Assembly (NCBI GenBank): GCA_028291515.1
Contig: JAQGHU010000078.1
Location: 1-64,000, forward strand
Source: Schlesneria sp.
Lineage (GTDB): Bacteria > Planctomycetota > Planctomycetia > Planctomycetales > Planctomycetaceae
Direction: 5' to 3'
Length of the DNA stretch: 64,000 nucleotides
Made by a program: the position numbers and the translations under genes. Below are positions 1 through 8,540 of the stretch, in pieces; position 1 is the stretch's first letter; every line of letters starts with the position of its first letter. The notes below the pieces were generated by a model that worked only from the letters and a program-made list of their open reading frames with translations, had not been told where the DNA came from and made no database searches.

Positions 1-485
1 GATACGGCACAAGCATTCGAAAACGCTTGCAAACGTACCGCTTGGATTCGTACTACGTACGTCCAGCAACCGCTTCAATACTGCAAAGCTGAATTCTCAG
101 AACCATCCAACCAGATTGTCAAAGAGCAATTCGCGGAGCGACCGTCGAGGGCGACCCGCGAGAGACCTATGATAGCCTCGGCGAAGAGAATGTCAACGCT
201 CCGCCACAGATTTGATTCGAATCATTTTTGAGGCGGTCCGGTTGCCCCCCAAATCGTTGAATTGGGAGCAACCCGAGTAGATTCGACGTTTTTGTCGGCG
301 TCACTGCAATCAATTCTTGCGAGCAACAAGACCGGCTGCAAACAATGTCATTGAAATGATTTAGGTCTGTTGAATTTTTCTGGAAGGTCGCGGGAATAAA
401 TCATTAGCCCCGGGGGTCCATTCTATTACGAGGCAGGTGTTCTGCCCTGAATGTCGTCAGTGAAATGTATGAGGAAGGTTCTGAT
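1..485. other. Intergenic region at window start
   Basis: I see no convincing gene in this stretch. It carries a 9-bp inverted repeat (AATGATTTA at 355-363, TAAATCATT at 397-405) in the presumed promoter area of the lipoprotein gene that starts at 486. No clear -35/-10 pair could be assigned. It may also include the end or promoter of a gene outside the window. Confidence 0.4.
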
Positions 486-707
486 ATGAAGAAGTTCGCC
501 ACGTTGGCTTTGGCCTTGGTCGCTATTGGTTGTGCTCCTGCTCCAGCCCCCAAGCCAGCTCCAAGCCCTGCCCCAGCCTCCCACGCCGCGGCCCCGGCCG
601 AAAAGCCCGCTGATAAGCCAGCAGACAAGCCAGCTGATGCTCCTGCCGATAAGCCTGCTGACGTCCCAGCCGACAAGCCAGCGGACGCTCCTGCAGAGCC
701 TAAGTAG
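486..707 (+). CDS. Small lipoprotein with Ala-Asp-Lys-Pro tandem repeats
   Basis: A 73-residue protein of unknown function. It starts MKKFATLALALVAIGC, a short lipoprotein signal with the lipid-modified cysteine at about residue 16. The rest is almost wholly alanine and proline, first as AP pairs, then as four-residue units of the KPAD/APAD type, ending EPK. Such tails usually act as extended periplasmic or cell-wall spacers; that role is inference. I chose the ATG at 486 over one 21 bases upstream because GAGGAAGG lies at good spacing before it and the signal peptide begins there. The antisense frame is also open, but only because of the repetitive GC-rich sequence. It ends 137 bases before the likely start of the next gene. 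Confidence 0.7.
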   Translation: MKKFATLALALVAIGCAPAPAPKPAPSPAPASHAAAPAEKPADKPADKPADAPADKPADVPADKPADAPAEPK

Positions 708-843
708 TCGGTAGCCGATGCCGACGCCGCTCGGTTGCGGTCTTGTCGTCAGCGTGATAGTTCTGGCGGGGTGGATGGCTTTAAGCGATCCACCCCGCTT
801 GCATTTGATCGACGCCAAAATCCTCCAAACCGAGTTGCCATTC

Positions 844-1944
844 ATGCGACATGAAGGATGGGAGACATTCGGACGACGGCTCGAAACGCCTTCGCTGTGC
901 CTCGACCTGGACCGCTTTGAGTCAAACTTGCTGACCATGGCACGCTCCATTGCCGCGAAGAACAAGCAATGGCGACCCCACTCTAAGTGCCACAAGAGCC
1001 CGGAGATCGCTCGACAGCAAGTCGCTGCCGAAGCCATCGGAGTGACCTGCGCCAAAGTTTCTGAGGCGGAGGTTTTCGCGACGGAGGGAATCCGCGACAT
1101 CCTGATTGCCCATCTGCCCGTCGGGCCCGCTCGAGTCGATCGGATTTCGAAACTTTGCCAGACCGCAGATGTGCTGGTCACCTGTGATCACTACGCCCAG
1201 GCGGAACCCCTGGCCGCAGCCTGCCAGCGGCTCGGTGTCACCTGTCGCGTCCTAGTCGACATCAATATTGGAATGAATCGCACGGGAATTACACCAGGGC
1301 GCGATGCGCTGGAGCTGGCTCGGGCGATCGATCGACTCCCCTCGCTAAAACTCGCTGGCATCATGGGTTACGAAGGGCATGCGATGCCCGTGATGGATGC
1401 CGAGACCAAGCAACGTCTGATTCGCGAATCCCTCGGCTTGCTTAACCAAAGCCGCACTCAGTACTTAGAGGCGGGACTGTGCTGCGACATCGTCAGCGCC
1501 GGCGGTACGGGCTCGCTGAGTTATGCCGCCGAAGCTGAAGGGATTACTGAACTTCAATCCGGCGGCGGGATCTTTGGCGACCCCTTCTATACGCGCATGC
1601 CGGGAGTCTCCGGCTATGAGCCAGCGCTGACCGTGCTCTGTACCGTGGTGTCTCGCCCTTCCCTGGACCGGGCGATCCTGGATGCCGGGCGAAAGGCGAT
1701 CACTGCTGAAATGCATCCCCCGATCGTGAAAGGGTTTCCGGACGCTCACGTGATCATGCATAATGCTGAGCATATCGGCTTGGAATTGGGCCCCGCATCT
1801 CGGGACCTGAAGATTGGCGATCTGGTGGAACTGATCGTTGGCTACGCCGATTTCACTGCCTTTTTGCACGACGAATTTTTCTGCTTCCGAGGCGACCACC
1901 TCGAAGCCATCTGGCCGATTGTGGGGCGCGGCAAGATTCAATGA
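844..1944 (+). CDS. D-threonine aldolase / D-serine dehydratase-like PLP enzyme
   Basis: A fold-type III PLP enzyme of the alanine racemase N-terminal class, close to D-threonine aldolases (D-threonine to glycine plus acetaldehyde) and DSD1-type D-serine dehydratases. With the start at 844 (366 residues) the protein begins directly with the conserved [17 protein letters not shown] strand. The frame is open back to 718, but that extension matches no family feature. The PLP lysine is probably K48 in RPHSKCHKS. The barrel includes the usual [14 protein letters not shown] and GGTGS phosphate-binding segments. In the C-terminal domain the place where classic D-threonine aldolases have a metal-binding His (HxD or HxC) reads [14 protein letters not shown], so the His seems replaced by Tyr, which leaves the substrate uncertain. 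The stop overlaps the next start as ATGA, so the two genes are translationally coupled. Confidence 0.78.
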   Translation: MRHEGWETFGRRLETPSLCLDLDRFESNLLTMARSIAAKNKQWRPHSKCHKSPEIARQQVAAEAIGVTCAKVSEAEVFATEGIRDILIAHLPVGPARVDRISKLCQTADVLVTCDHYAQAEPLAAACQRLGVTCRVLVDINIGMNRTGITPGRDALELARAIDRLPSLKLAGIMGYEGHAMPVMDAETKQRLIRESLGLLNQSRTQYLEAGLCCDIVSAGGTGSLSYAAEAEGITELQSGGGIFGDPFYTRMPGVSGYEPALTVLCTVVSRPSLDRAILDAGRKAITAEMHPPIVKGFPDAHVIMHNAEHIGLELGPASRDLKIGDLVELIVGYADFTAFLHDEFFCFRGDHLEAIWPIVGRGKIQ

Positions 1945-2723
1945 CGCCATCGAATTTCACTCCCGCAACGAAGCGAATCCCTTCCGTGTCACGATTGGGA
2001 TTCGGATCGTTCAAGATCGGCCGCAATGAAGGGATCAAGTATCCCTCGGGTTATGCGTTACCGACGGATGCCGAAGTCGCGACGCTGCTCAACGGGATCT
2101 TGGACCTGGGCTGCAACTTGATCGATACGGCACCCGCTTATGGCTTGAGCGAAGAACGAGTTGGACGAGCGATCGGGCATCGGCGCGACGAATTTGTGCT
2201 CTCGACCAAAGTCGGCGAAACTTTCGAAGGAGGCCAGTCGACCTATGACTACTCCGCAGCCGCGGTCCGAGCCAGTATCGAGCGGAGCCTGAGGCGACTC
2301 GCCACCGATCAGCTGGATATCGTGTTCATTCACTCCAACGGCGACGATCACAAAATCCTCACGCAAACGGATGTCGTTCCAACCTTGCTGGATCTTCGAT
2401 CTGAAGGGATCGTGCGAGCGATCGGCATGTCTGGGAAGACCGTCGAAGGAGCGCAACTCGCTTTGTCGTGGGCGGATGCGTTGATGGTTGAATACAATTT
2501 GAAGGACCAGACCCATGGTGATGTCATCACCGAGGCGGCTGACCAGGGAATCGCGGTCTTTGTCAAAAAGGGACTGGGATCGGGCAATTTACCAGCGGCG
2601 GAATCGATTCGATTTGTGCTAACTCATGCCGGCGTGAGCAGTTTGATCGTCGGTGGCTTGAGTCTGCCGCACTTCACCGAGAATTGGGGCGCCTGCGGCG
2701 AGAGAGTGGATGGAAGAAAGTAG
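1941..2723 (+). CDS. Aldo/keto reductase
   Basis: A 260-residue NAD(P)H-dependent aldo/keto reductase, a TIM-barrel oxidoreductase that reduces aldehydes or ketones. The catalytic tetrad is visible: D62 and Y67 in [14 protein letters not shown]90 in LSTKVG, and H131 in VFIHSNG. It is shorter than the usual 300-330 residues; the C-terminal cofactor part ([18 protein letters not shown]) is present but ends soon after. It begins inside the stop of the PLP-enzyme gene (ATGA), so they are surely co-translated. An aldehyde released by the aldolase-type enzyme could be its substrate, but that is inference. Confidence 0.85.
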   Translation: MTPSNFTPATKRIPSVSRLGFGSFKIGRNEGIKYPSGYALPTDAEVATLLNGILDLGCNLIDTAPAYGLSEERVGRAIGHRRDEFVLSTKVGETFEGGQSTYDYSAAAVRASIERSLRRLATDQLDIVFIHSNGDDHKILTQTDVVPTLLDLRSEGIVRAIGMSGKTVEGAQLALSWADALMVEYNLKDQTHGDVITEAADQGIAVFVKKGLGSGNLPAAESIRFVLTHAGVSSLIVGGLSLPHFTENWGACGERVDGRK

Positions 2724-2802
2724 AGCGTAGAGAAGAAACAGTCGGAGGCTTGGCGGTGGACTTGATAGCGGCGAGAGGATAACTTCGTCCGCTTGGTTTC
2801 TT

Positions 2803-2888
2803 CGTGGCCGACGCTGCCAGCGTCGGTGATCGATTGAGAATTCACATCGCTGCCCAAATCATACGGACGCTGGCAGCGTCCGCCACGG
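2803..2888. repeat. Inverted repeat, GACGCTGCCAGCGTC type
   Basis: Left arm at 2803-2826 (CGTGGCCGACGCTGCCAGCGTC) and right arm at 2865-2888 are near-perfect reverse complements about 38 bases apart. The core is itself a palindrome. It lies between the aldo/keto reductase and thyX and could act as a terminator hairpin or be a copy of a dispersed planctomycete repeat. Confidence 0.7.
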
Positions 2889-2903
2889 CCAGGATCGCTG
2901 TTG

Positions 2904-3812
2904 ATGCCCTCCAACTCTGCACTAGTCGATGAGCTTCGCTGGAAGAAGTTCTCCGTCTTGAACGACGGATTCGTTTGCTTGGTCGATGTGATGGGCGATG
3001 ACTCGTCGATCGTCCAAGCGGCGCGAGTGAGCTATGGCGAGGGGACGAAGAAAGTCTCCGATGATCGCACACTGATCCGCTATCTGCTGCGACATCGTCA
3101 CACAACACCGTTCGAAATGGCCGAGATCAAGCTGCTGGTTCGCGTTCCCATGGATTGCTGGCGACAGTGGATTCGTCACCGCATGGCGAACGTCAATGAG
3201 TATAGCACTCGTTATTCGGTGGCGATCGATTCCGCGCAGTCGACTCCTGCTGAATCATGGCGTACTCAGGCCGAACTGAATCGCCAGGGGAGCGGGCTTC
3301 CCTTGCCTACGGAAACGGGCGAGCAACTGACCGCCGAAGAGCGACATCTGCACGATGAATCACGACGCATCTACGAGACCCGTCTGGCGGCAGGTGTAGC
3401 ACGCGAGCAGGCTCGCAAAGATCTTCCGCTCGCCACGTACACTGAGGCCTACTGGAAGATCGACATTCACAATTTGCTGCATTTCCTGGCGCTGCGGATG
3501 GATCCGCATGCTCAAGAGGAAATCCGGCTGTATGCGACAACGATCGGCCAACAGATTGTTCGCCCGTTGTTTCCTGTCATCTGGGAAGCCTTCGAAGACT
3601 ACCGCATGGGTGGCTCTTCATTGAGCCGCATCGAGCAAGGAGTTATCCGTCGCTTGATGTCGAACGCCGCCACATCTGGTAAGGCCCCACCGTACGGCAT
3701 CGAAGACTTCATGGCGGTCCAGGACTCGACATGGCTCGACCTGACTCGTTGCCGCGAACGGGACGAATGCCGCGACAAGCTGATCGATCTGGGACTGCTG
3801 CGCCGCGAGTAG
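2904..3812 (+). CDS. thyX: Flavin-dependent thymidylate synthase ThyX
   Basis: Makes dTMP from dUMP with methylenetetrahydrofolate, FAD and NADPH. The ThyX signature RHRx7S is present as RHRMANVNEYS (residues 91-101), which binds dUMP and FAD. Other family segments are ARVSYGEGTKK, RHRHTTPFE and the C-terminal IHNLLHFLALRMDPHAQEEIR. The 302-residue length fits the longer ThyX type. I chose the ATG at 2904 over the TTG at 2901 because AGGA at 2891-2894 is well spaced. The gene stands alone between repeats, with a cluster of stem-loops just after it. No thyA is seen in the window. Confidence 0.95.
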   Translation: MPSNSALVDELRWKKFSVLNDGFVCLVDVMGDDSSIVQAARVSYGEGTKKVSDDRTLIRYLLRHRHTTPFEMAEIKLLVRVPMDCWRQWIRHRMANVNEYSTRYSVAIDSAQSTPAESWRTQAELNRQGSGLPLPTETGEQLTAEERHLHDESRRIYETRLAAGVAREQARKDLPLATYTEAYWKIDIHNLLHFLALRMDPHAQEEIRLYATTIGQQIVRPLFPVIWEAFEDYRMGGSSLSRIEQGVIRRLMSNAATSGKAPPYGIEDFMAVQDSTWLDLTRCRERDECRDKLIDLGLLRRE

Positions 3813-3831
3813 GCGATTTGAAGAAGTCGAT

Positions 3832-3948
3832 GCGTTCCTTCGCCTGTTCGGCGTGGTGGGCGAACGGAACGCAAAGCCTTAGATGTAAGGCGCGTGAAGT
3901 CTTCGGAACGCACCACCGACGTTGGGAAAGATGGTGTATTCCGAAGAC
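3832..3948. repeat. Cluster of three stem-loops downstream of thyX
   Basis: Three pairings follow one another: GCGTTCC (3832-3838) with GGAACGC (3866-3872), GCCTT (3876-3880) with AAGGC (3887-3891), and GTCTTCGGAA (3899-3908) with TTCCGAAGAC (3939-3948). They lie just after the thyX stop and before the esterase gene. They could form a terminator or structured leader; no T-run follows any of them. Confidence 0.45.
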
Positions 3949-4034
3949 TCCATACACCCTACTTGCGGCATTATCCTCTAGTCCGAACGTGTTATGCGGC
4001 TCGCAGCCCTCTTCACTCCACTTCGATCGTCGCC

Positions 4035-4814
4035 ATGAAGCTCAGTCATTCCGTCCGCTGGTTGCCCTCGATGATGTTGCTTTCGCTCTCTTCGGCAGCA
4101 TTCTCCGCAGAACTCTATGACGCTCGCGTTTACAAGAATGATAAAGGCGAAACGCTGAACTATCGCCTGATGATCCCCAAAGATTATTCGCCGAGCGGGA
4201 CCGAAAAGTATCCGCTGGTGCTGTTTCTGCACGGGGCGGGCGAACGAGGCAGCGACAATGCCAAGCAGCTTGTTCACGGGACCAAGGAATTCGCGACCGA
4301 TACAAATCGAGAGAAGTTTCCCTGCTTCGTGATCGCGCCACAATGTCCCGATGGCAAGAAATGGACGGAAGTCGACTGGTCGGCGGACACTCATAAGCAA
4401 CCGGAAGAAGAATCGATCTCGCTGAAGTTGACTCGTGATGTCATGACCTCACTGGAGAAAGAGTTTCGGATCGACACGAAGCGACTGTATGTGACAGGGC
4501 TTTCGATGGGCGGCTATGGGACGTGGGACATGATCTCTCGTACGCCCGACGTCTTTGCGGCCGCCATTCCGATCTGTGGTGGGGCCGATGAAACGCAAGC
4601 CGACCGTCTGACAAAGCTGCCGATCTGGACCTTTCACGGCGACAAAGATGGCGTCGTCAAACCACAACGCTCGCGACGCATGATCGAGGCGATCAAGAAA
4701 GCGGGTGGCGACCCGAAGTACACCGAATACCCGGGCGTCGATCACGATTCGTGGTCGCGAACGTATGCGGACCCGGAGGTGATGGCCTGGTTGTTTGCTC
4801 AACGCAAGCCGTAA
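4035..4814 (+). CDS. Secreted alpha/beta-hydrolase (carboxylesterase/peptidase-like)
   Basis: A 259-residue exported esterase. Residues 1-25 form a signal peptide ending AAFSA before ELYDARVY. The body has the alpha/beta-hydrolase fold: oxyanion region LVLFLHGAGERG, nucleophile S157 in GLSMGGYG, acid D205 in FHGDKDGVV and histidine H237 in PGVDHDSW. It resembles planctomycete prolyl-oligopeptidase/PHB-depolymerase-like esterases; the substrate cannot be told. The frame is open back to 3894, but that part crosses the post-thyX hairpins and would hide the signal peptide, so I start at 4035. Confidence 0.85.
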   Translation: MKLSHSVRWLPSMMLLSLSSAAFSAELYDARVYKNDKGETLNYRLMIPKDYSPSGTEKYPLVLFLHGAGERGSDNAKQLVHGTKEFATDTNREKFPCFVIAPQCPDGKKWTEVDWSADTHKQPEEESISLKLTRDVMTSLEKEFRIDTKRLYVTGLSMGGYGTWDMISRTPDVFAAAIPICGGADETQADRLTKLPIWTFHGDKDGVVKPQRSRRMIEAIKKAGGDPKYTEYPGVDHDSWSRTYADPEVMAWLFAQRKP

Positions 4815-4930
4815 GCGAAGAAGAGAGAGTCGCAGAGAGGACAGAGATTGGCGAAAGAAGACGGCTTTTTATGCCTAACGCTGTCGCATCTCTATCAAGA
4901 ATTCATCGTCTGATGAAGATGATCGTGCGT

Positions 4931-4963
4931 AATAACTGGCCACAGCATCGTGGCCATGTTATT
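4931..4963 (+). terminator. Stem-loop after the esterase gene
   Basis: AATAACTGGCCAC (4931-4943) pairs with GTGGCCATGTTATT (4950-4963), one bulged base and a 6-base loop, followed by an A/T-rich stretch. It sits 117 bases after the esterase stop and is the most likely end of that transcript. Confidence 0.5.
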
Positions 4964-5131
4964 GCCTCTTAAATAAAGTATGTTAAAATTAATGTTCACG
5001 GTTGAAATGAAAATCCTCCATCGATAAAACCGGCCTGATGTTTCGGGTTACCGAATCAGAGTGGTGTATCCCCTCGGTTCGGCGAATCTGTCTTTTTCTC
5101 ATCAGATTCTGGCTGGTTGTAGAGGGATTTT
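4964..5131. other. Leader of the DUF1559 gene
   Basis: With the stem-loop before it, this completes a 317-base gap between the esterase gene and the DUF1559 gene. It holds an AT-rich patch at 4970-5010 that could contain a promoter. AGAGGGA just before 5132 serves as ribosome binding site. Nothing else was seen. Confidence 0.4.
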
Positions 5132-6052
5132 ATGTGTGAACAGCGCCGTACTCGCGGCTTTACGCTGATCGAGTTACTGGTTGTCATTGCGATTATTGCC
5201 GTATTGATTGCCTTGCTGCTGCCGGCCGTGCAACAAGCGCGCGAGGCGGCTCGCCGGACGCAGTGCAAGAACAACATGAAGCAACTTGGCTTGGCACTGC
5301 ATAACTATCACGACTTACATAACCAGTTCACACCCGCCTGGATCCGCCGAAATGGAGGCAGCTACAACGATGCCAACTACTGCAACACGATGGCCGCAGA
5401 TCAGCAGGCTCCCTGGACGGTATTTTTGCTGCCGCTAATAGATCAAGCAAATCTGTACAACCAGTTCAATCTGTCTGCGCCGTTCTCAGACGCGAGCAAT
5501 GGAACTCAAGCTCCCAACGGGCCATTGGTGACGCGTATTTCTGGCTTTCAATGTCCATCAAACACATTCGCCGGGCAGTGGCCGATCCACTTGGACTATA
5601 TGGGTGTCATGGGTGGCGGAACGGCCGCCGATTGCATCACATCAGGCCAACCCGATCGAGTGTTCGCGCGCAGCGGCGCGATGTATGACAATTCTCGAAT
5701 TGGCTTTCGCGATATGACCGACGGCTCTTCAAATGTGTTTTGCATCGGCGAATCGCGGTACTTTCCCGATCAAGCCGGCGTGGTCTATCGCGGATGGGCA
5801 AGTAGTCCCAAGCTGGGTGGATTTCCGCTGGTGACTGCCATGGCGATGGACCAGATCAATCTGCTTCCTCCATCGCAAGTTCCGTCTTCCAATACCAAAG
5901 TTTGCCGCGGATTCAGCAGTTTTCATACGGGAGGTTGCCACTTTACTTTGGCAGATGGTTCCGTGCGATTCGTCAGTCAGAACATTGATCTGCCCACCTA
6001 TCAGCAACTCGGACGACGCAACGACGGGCTTCCGGTCGGGGCGGATTTCTAA
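5132..6052 (+). CDS. DUF1559 prepilin-like protein (1 of 3)
   Basis: A 306-residue planctomycete DUF1559 protein. Its N-terminus is a type IV prepilin/pseudopilin signal: short basic leader, cleavage/methylation motif [14 protein letters not shown], then the hydrophobic helix running to [15 protein letters not shown]. This is followed by the typical KNNMKQLGLALHNYHD and, near the C-terminus, the HTGGCHFTLADGSVRFVS motif. Such proteins are processed by prepilin peptidase and thought to form surface or secretion-linked pseudopili; their exact role is unknown. It has two paralogues in this window (25917 and 29703). A small lipoprotein gene follows after a few bases, a pairing also seen at the third copy. 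Confidence 0.9.
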   Translation: MCEQRRTRGFTLIELLVVIAIIAVLIALLLPAVQQAREAARRTQCKNNMKQLGLALHNYHDLHNQFTPAWIRRNGGSYNDANYCNTMAADQQAPWTVFLLPLIDQANLYNQFNLSAPFSDASNGTQAPNGPLVTRISGFQCPSNTFAGQWPIHLDYMGVMGGGTAADCITSGQPDRVFARSGAMYDNSRIGFRDMTDGSSNVFCIGESRYFPDQAGVVYRGWASSPKLGGFPLVTAMAMDQINLLPPSQVPSSNTKVCRGFSSFHTGGCHFTLADGSVRFVSQNIDLPTYQQLGRRNDGLPVGADF

Positions 6053-6069
6053 GGATGGAAACTCGAACT

Positions 6070-6522
6070 ATGCGATCTCGACAAGTTTTTCACTGTTTAT
6101 TGGTTGCCGCCTGTTTGCTGACAGCAAGTTGCGGTGGCAGCGGCGGGCCACCTCGATATCACTTGAGTGGCGAAGTGAAGTTTGATGGCAAGCCGATTCC
6201 TGTCGGTTTCATCTATTTCAACCCCGATACAAGCAAAGGAAACTCAGGTCCCGGCAGCGGTGCGGAAATCAAGGACGGCAAGTATGCCACTCCTCGGGAC
6301 GGCGGAATCGTGGGCGGCCCCATGATCGTCAAGATCGACGGCTACGATGGCATCAGCAAGGACCTGGGGGGCGAAATGGTCGCCAATGGTTCGGCACTGT
6401 TTGAAGCGTATGAAACACGCGTCGATTTCGAAAAGAAGAGCGGCAAAAAGGACTTCGAATTCAGCCAAGCCAACACCGGCACACCGCAGTCGTTCGATCC
6501 GAGCGATGCGACGCGGCGGTAG
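6070..6522 (+). CDS. Small lipoprotein, carboxypeptidase-regulatory-like
   Basis: A 150-residue secreted lipoprotein. The signal ends CLLTASC with the lipid cysteine at residue 21. The mature part begins YHLSGEVKFDGKPIPVGFIYF, the beta-sandwich pattern of a carboxypeptidase-regulatory-like domain often found next to DUF1559 genes. The frame also has an ATG at 6055, but its only Shine-Dalgarno touches it, whereas 6070 gives a normal lipoprotein N-terminus. It probably forms an operon with the DUF1559 gene; function unknown. Confidence 0.75.
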   Translation: MRSRQVFHCLLVAACLLTASCGGSGGPPRYHLSGEVKFDGKPIPVGFIYFNPDTSKGNSGPGSGAEIKDGKYATPRDGGIVGGPMIVKIDGYDGISKDLGGEMVANGSALFEAYETRVDFEKKSGKKDFEFSQANTGTPQSFDPSDATRR

Positions 6523-6530
6523 AAAGTATT

Positions 6531-6560
6531 CTTCACACGAAGTCGCGGAGAGATCAGGAG
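6531..6560. repeat. Fragment of the CGAAG(T/C)CGCGGAGA repeat family
   Basis: TTCACACGAAGTCGCGGAGA is a one-sided copy of the family seen as full inverted repeats at 23369-23515 and 27527-27735. Confidence 0.5.
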
Positions 6561-6571
6561 AAGAGTGGAAT

Positions 6572-6605
6572 AAAATCTGGGTTGCGCGATCGCAACCCAG
6601 ATTTT
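6572..6605. terminator. Bidirectional rho-independent terminator
   Basis: A perfect 15-bp stem, AAAATCTGGGTTGCG with CGCAACCCAGATTTT, and a CGAT loop. It lies between two convergent genes (stops at 6522 and 6607) and has A- and T-runs on both sides, so it should end transcription both ways. Confidence 0.85.
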
Positions 6606-6606
6606 G

Positions 6607-7377
6607 TTAGCCACGCATGATAAACCACTCGCGTAGCCGGATTCTCACCAGCAGATCATTGAGTGCCGGAGCACCTGAGGGAACTTCTGGTAACCGACTT
6701 TCTTCGTGGGCTTCCTGCAGGACGGTGCGTAGGCGTTCGTATTCGCGGTGGTGAAACTCCAGATCTGCTTGTTCGAGACAGCCCTGCTCTGGACCGCCTG
6801 TCTTGCGAGCGATCAGGTCCGGAATGTAAGGGAGGCGTGCAGTCTCGTTCAGGTGATTGAGATTCGCTTCGATCTCGCCCGTTCGCATCAGATGAATGCC
6901 CGTCAACAAGACTCGATAGACGTACAGCAGCGGCTTCACGTGAGGCGGGTCGGCCTTTTGGAAGAGCTTCCACTGCGTCTCCGCGAAACCGAAGTAGTGA
7001 TGAGCGTGATGTCGCGTGATGCAATCGGCCGCGATCGCCTTCAGTTCTTCGTGTTCGGGTGATGTCTGAATCACCAGTGGAGACAGCAACTGCTCCAGCA
7101 CATAGCCGTTCTTGCGCAGCATCAGCCCGAAGAACTTCTTCACGTCGTGCGTGACGAGATCGATTTCGAGGCCATCGTGAATGCCAGACTTCTCGACGGT
7201 CTCATTCGCTTCGACCAAACCAACAACGTGGCGTAGCGGGAGCAGGTGAGCGCCTCGCAGGTCGAAGTCAGAATCAGGCGACGGGAAGCCGTACAGATGC
7301 GCGCCACTGATCGTGGCGAAGAGCAGCGGGTATGGATGTTCGGCGATTTGGCGATGCAGTCGTGGATCGATGTTCAC
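6607..7377 (-). CDS. RlaP-type nucleotidyltransferase (short form)
   Basis: A 256-residue polymerase-beta-fold nucleotidyltransferase of the RlaP/YcgL type, a family named for its link with RNA ligases. The active site is near the N-terminus: SGAHLYGFPSPDSDFDLRG with metal ligands D37 and D39, and a third acidic residue probably in GLEIDLVTHDVKKF. The helical C-terminal part (LYVYRVLLTGIHLMRTGEI) matches the family. The start is a GTG that overlaps the stop of the upstream paralogue as GTGA, so the two are translated together and may work as a pair. They probably act on RNA ends or tRNA-like RNAs, as two tRNA-type genes lie close by; that is inference. Confidence 0.82.
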   Translation of the reverse strand: MNIDPRLHRQIAEHPYPLLFATISGAHLYGFPSPDSDFDLRGAHLLPLRHVVGLVEANETVEKSGIHDGLEIDLVTHDVKKFFGLMLRKNGYVLEQLLSPLVIQTSPEHEELKAIAADCITRHHAHHYFGFAETQWKLFQKADPPHVKPLLYVYRVLLTGIHLMRTGEIEANLNHLNETARLPYIPDLIARKTGGPEQGCLEQADLEFHHREYERLRTVLQEAHEESRLPEVPSGAPALNDLLVRIRLREWFIMRG

Positions 7378-8324
7378 GGTAGTTCCTCGGCCAAGGCGGC
7401 TCGGCGAGCCTTCAGTAGTAGTGCATTGGCGCGTTCGTAGTCCGGCCGCTCCGGCAGCGCGGTTTTGTGCAGAGCCCGATCAAAGTCGGCATGCAGATGC
7501 AATCGCCACTTCTCCGTTTCTTCCCAGGCAAGTTCACCGCGCTTGATCGCCAGCAGTTGCTCGCGATGCTCGTCGACTCGGACGGGGACGAACCCCTGCT
7601 CCAGCACGTGGATTCCGGAAATCAGCAGGCGAATCAGGTGCATGACATGCTTCCATTTCACCTGACCCTGATTCCGCAGATCGGACTGCATCTTCTTGAA
7701 CTGCGACATGACGTACCCGTTGTAGGTCTGGTACACCAGCCGCGACAAGAAGGCCGATCGCATCTGCAGCAGTTCGTCCGCCAGAGGCGTCGTCTGTTCG
7801 ATCAAAGGGGTGTAGAGGCACTCCAGCACGTTCGGGTTCGCTTTAAGCGCCAGGACCAGAAACCGTTGCAGTTCCCAATAGTGTTCCTGAGTTTCCTGGT
7901 TTTCAAATTGCTCGGGAACGCCGTACAGCGACCAATGCATCTCGGCGGTCGGCAGATAGATGCCTCGGTAATCGGTATCGGATTGCTCGTCGTCCAAACC
8001 GAACGCTCTTGATCCGACGACACAGCGAAAGATGACGCGAGCGTAAAGATCACTGCGATTGGTCGTGATGTTCGCGTCGCCGATGTCACCCTCTTTGTAG
8101 TGAGCCAGCATCACAATCTCTTCGCGACGCAGCGGCTCTTCAATGCCGTCCAGGAAACGAACACGATACGCGTGATCCAAGTCTTGCGGCGCACGGATCA
8201 CGACGCCGACCGAGCCACGCGGATGTAGCGTTCGACTGCCAGTGCCAACGACATCCCGCAACGAAACGACTTGCGTTCCGATGGAAAAGATCAGTTGCGG
8301 GTTCTGGTGGACTCGTTCGGTCAT
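7374..8324 (-). CDS. RlaP-type nucleotidyltransferase with extra N-terminal beta domain
   Basis: A 316-residue paralogue of the downstream gene. The catalytic motif is VVGSRAFGLDDEQSDTDYRG (GS at 104-105, metal ligands D116 and D118), followed by YWELQRFLVLALKANPNVLE and the helical end typical of the family. Residues about 15-75 form an added small beta domain (RGSVGVVIR, AYRVRFLDG, LRREEI) that looks like a KOW/SH3-type nucleic-acid-binding barrel. I start at the ATG at 8324; the frame is open to 8399 but those codons lie in a dispersed CACGGA repeat and are not protein-like. First gene of the two-gene operon. Confidence 0.82.
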   Translation of the reverse strand: MTERVHQNPQLIFSIGTQVVSLRDVVGTGSRTLHPRGSVGVVIRAPQDLDHAYRVRFLDGIEEPLRREEIVMLAHYKEGDIGDANITTNRSDLYARVIFRCVVGSRAFGLDDEQSDTDYRGIYLPTAEMHWSLYGVPEQFENQETQEHYWELQRFLVLALKANPNVLECLYTPLIEQTTPLADELLQMRSAFLSRLVYQTYNGYVMSQFKKMQSDLRNQGQVKWKHVMHLIRLLISGIHVLEQGFVPVRVDEHREQLLAIKRGELAWEETEKWRLHLHADFDRALHKTALPERPDYERANALLLKARRAALAEELP

Positions 8325-8345
8325 TGGATGCCAAGCAGAAGAGGT

Positions 8346-8378
8346 GGCCACGGATCGACACGGACGAACACGGATTGG
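8346..8378. repeat. Single copy of the CCACGGAT/ACACGGAT repeat
   Basis: GGCCACGGATCGACACGGACGAACACGGATT is a half-copy of the element that forms a perfect inverted repeat at 13294-13479. It sits just upstream of the RlaP operon, which argues against longer N-termini for that gene. Confidence 0.65.
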
Positions 8379-8540
8379 GAGATCGACCGGGACGTCCACT
8401 AGTCGAAATGCCGAGTGGTGGATCTTTGACAGAGGATAAGCAGGAGAGGTTCATTTCGCATCTGATTTCCGTGCAAACGCGAACCTCCCTCACGGTACGC
8501 GTGTCTTCCAGAGGCGTGCTGATGATGAGCCCGCAGACTT

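Noticed and set aside
426-1181. 251-codon open frame on the minus strand over the ADKP lipoprotein and PLP enzyme
   Set aside because: Low-complexity antisense of the repeat region; the PLP enzyme on the other strand has clear motifs.
8325-8399. N-terminal extension of the longer RlaP gene
   Set aside because: These 25 codons fall in a dispersed CACGGA repeat and look random; the ATG at 8324 fits better.
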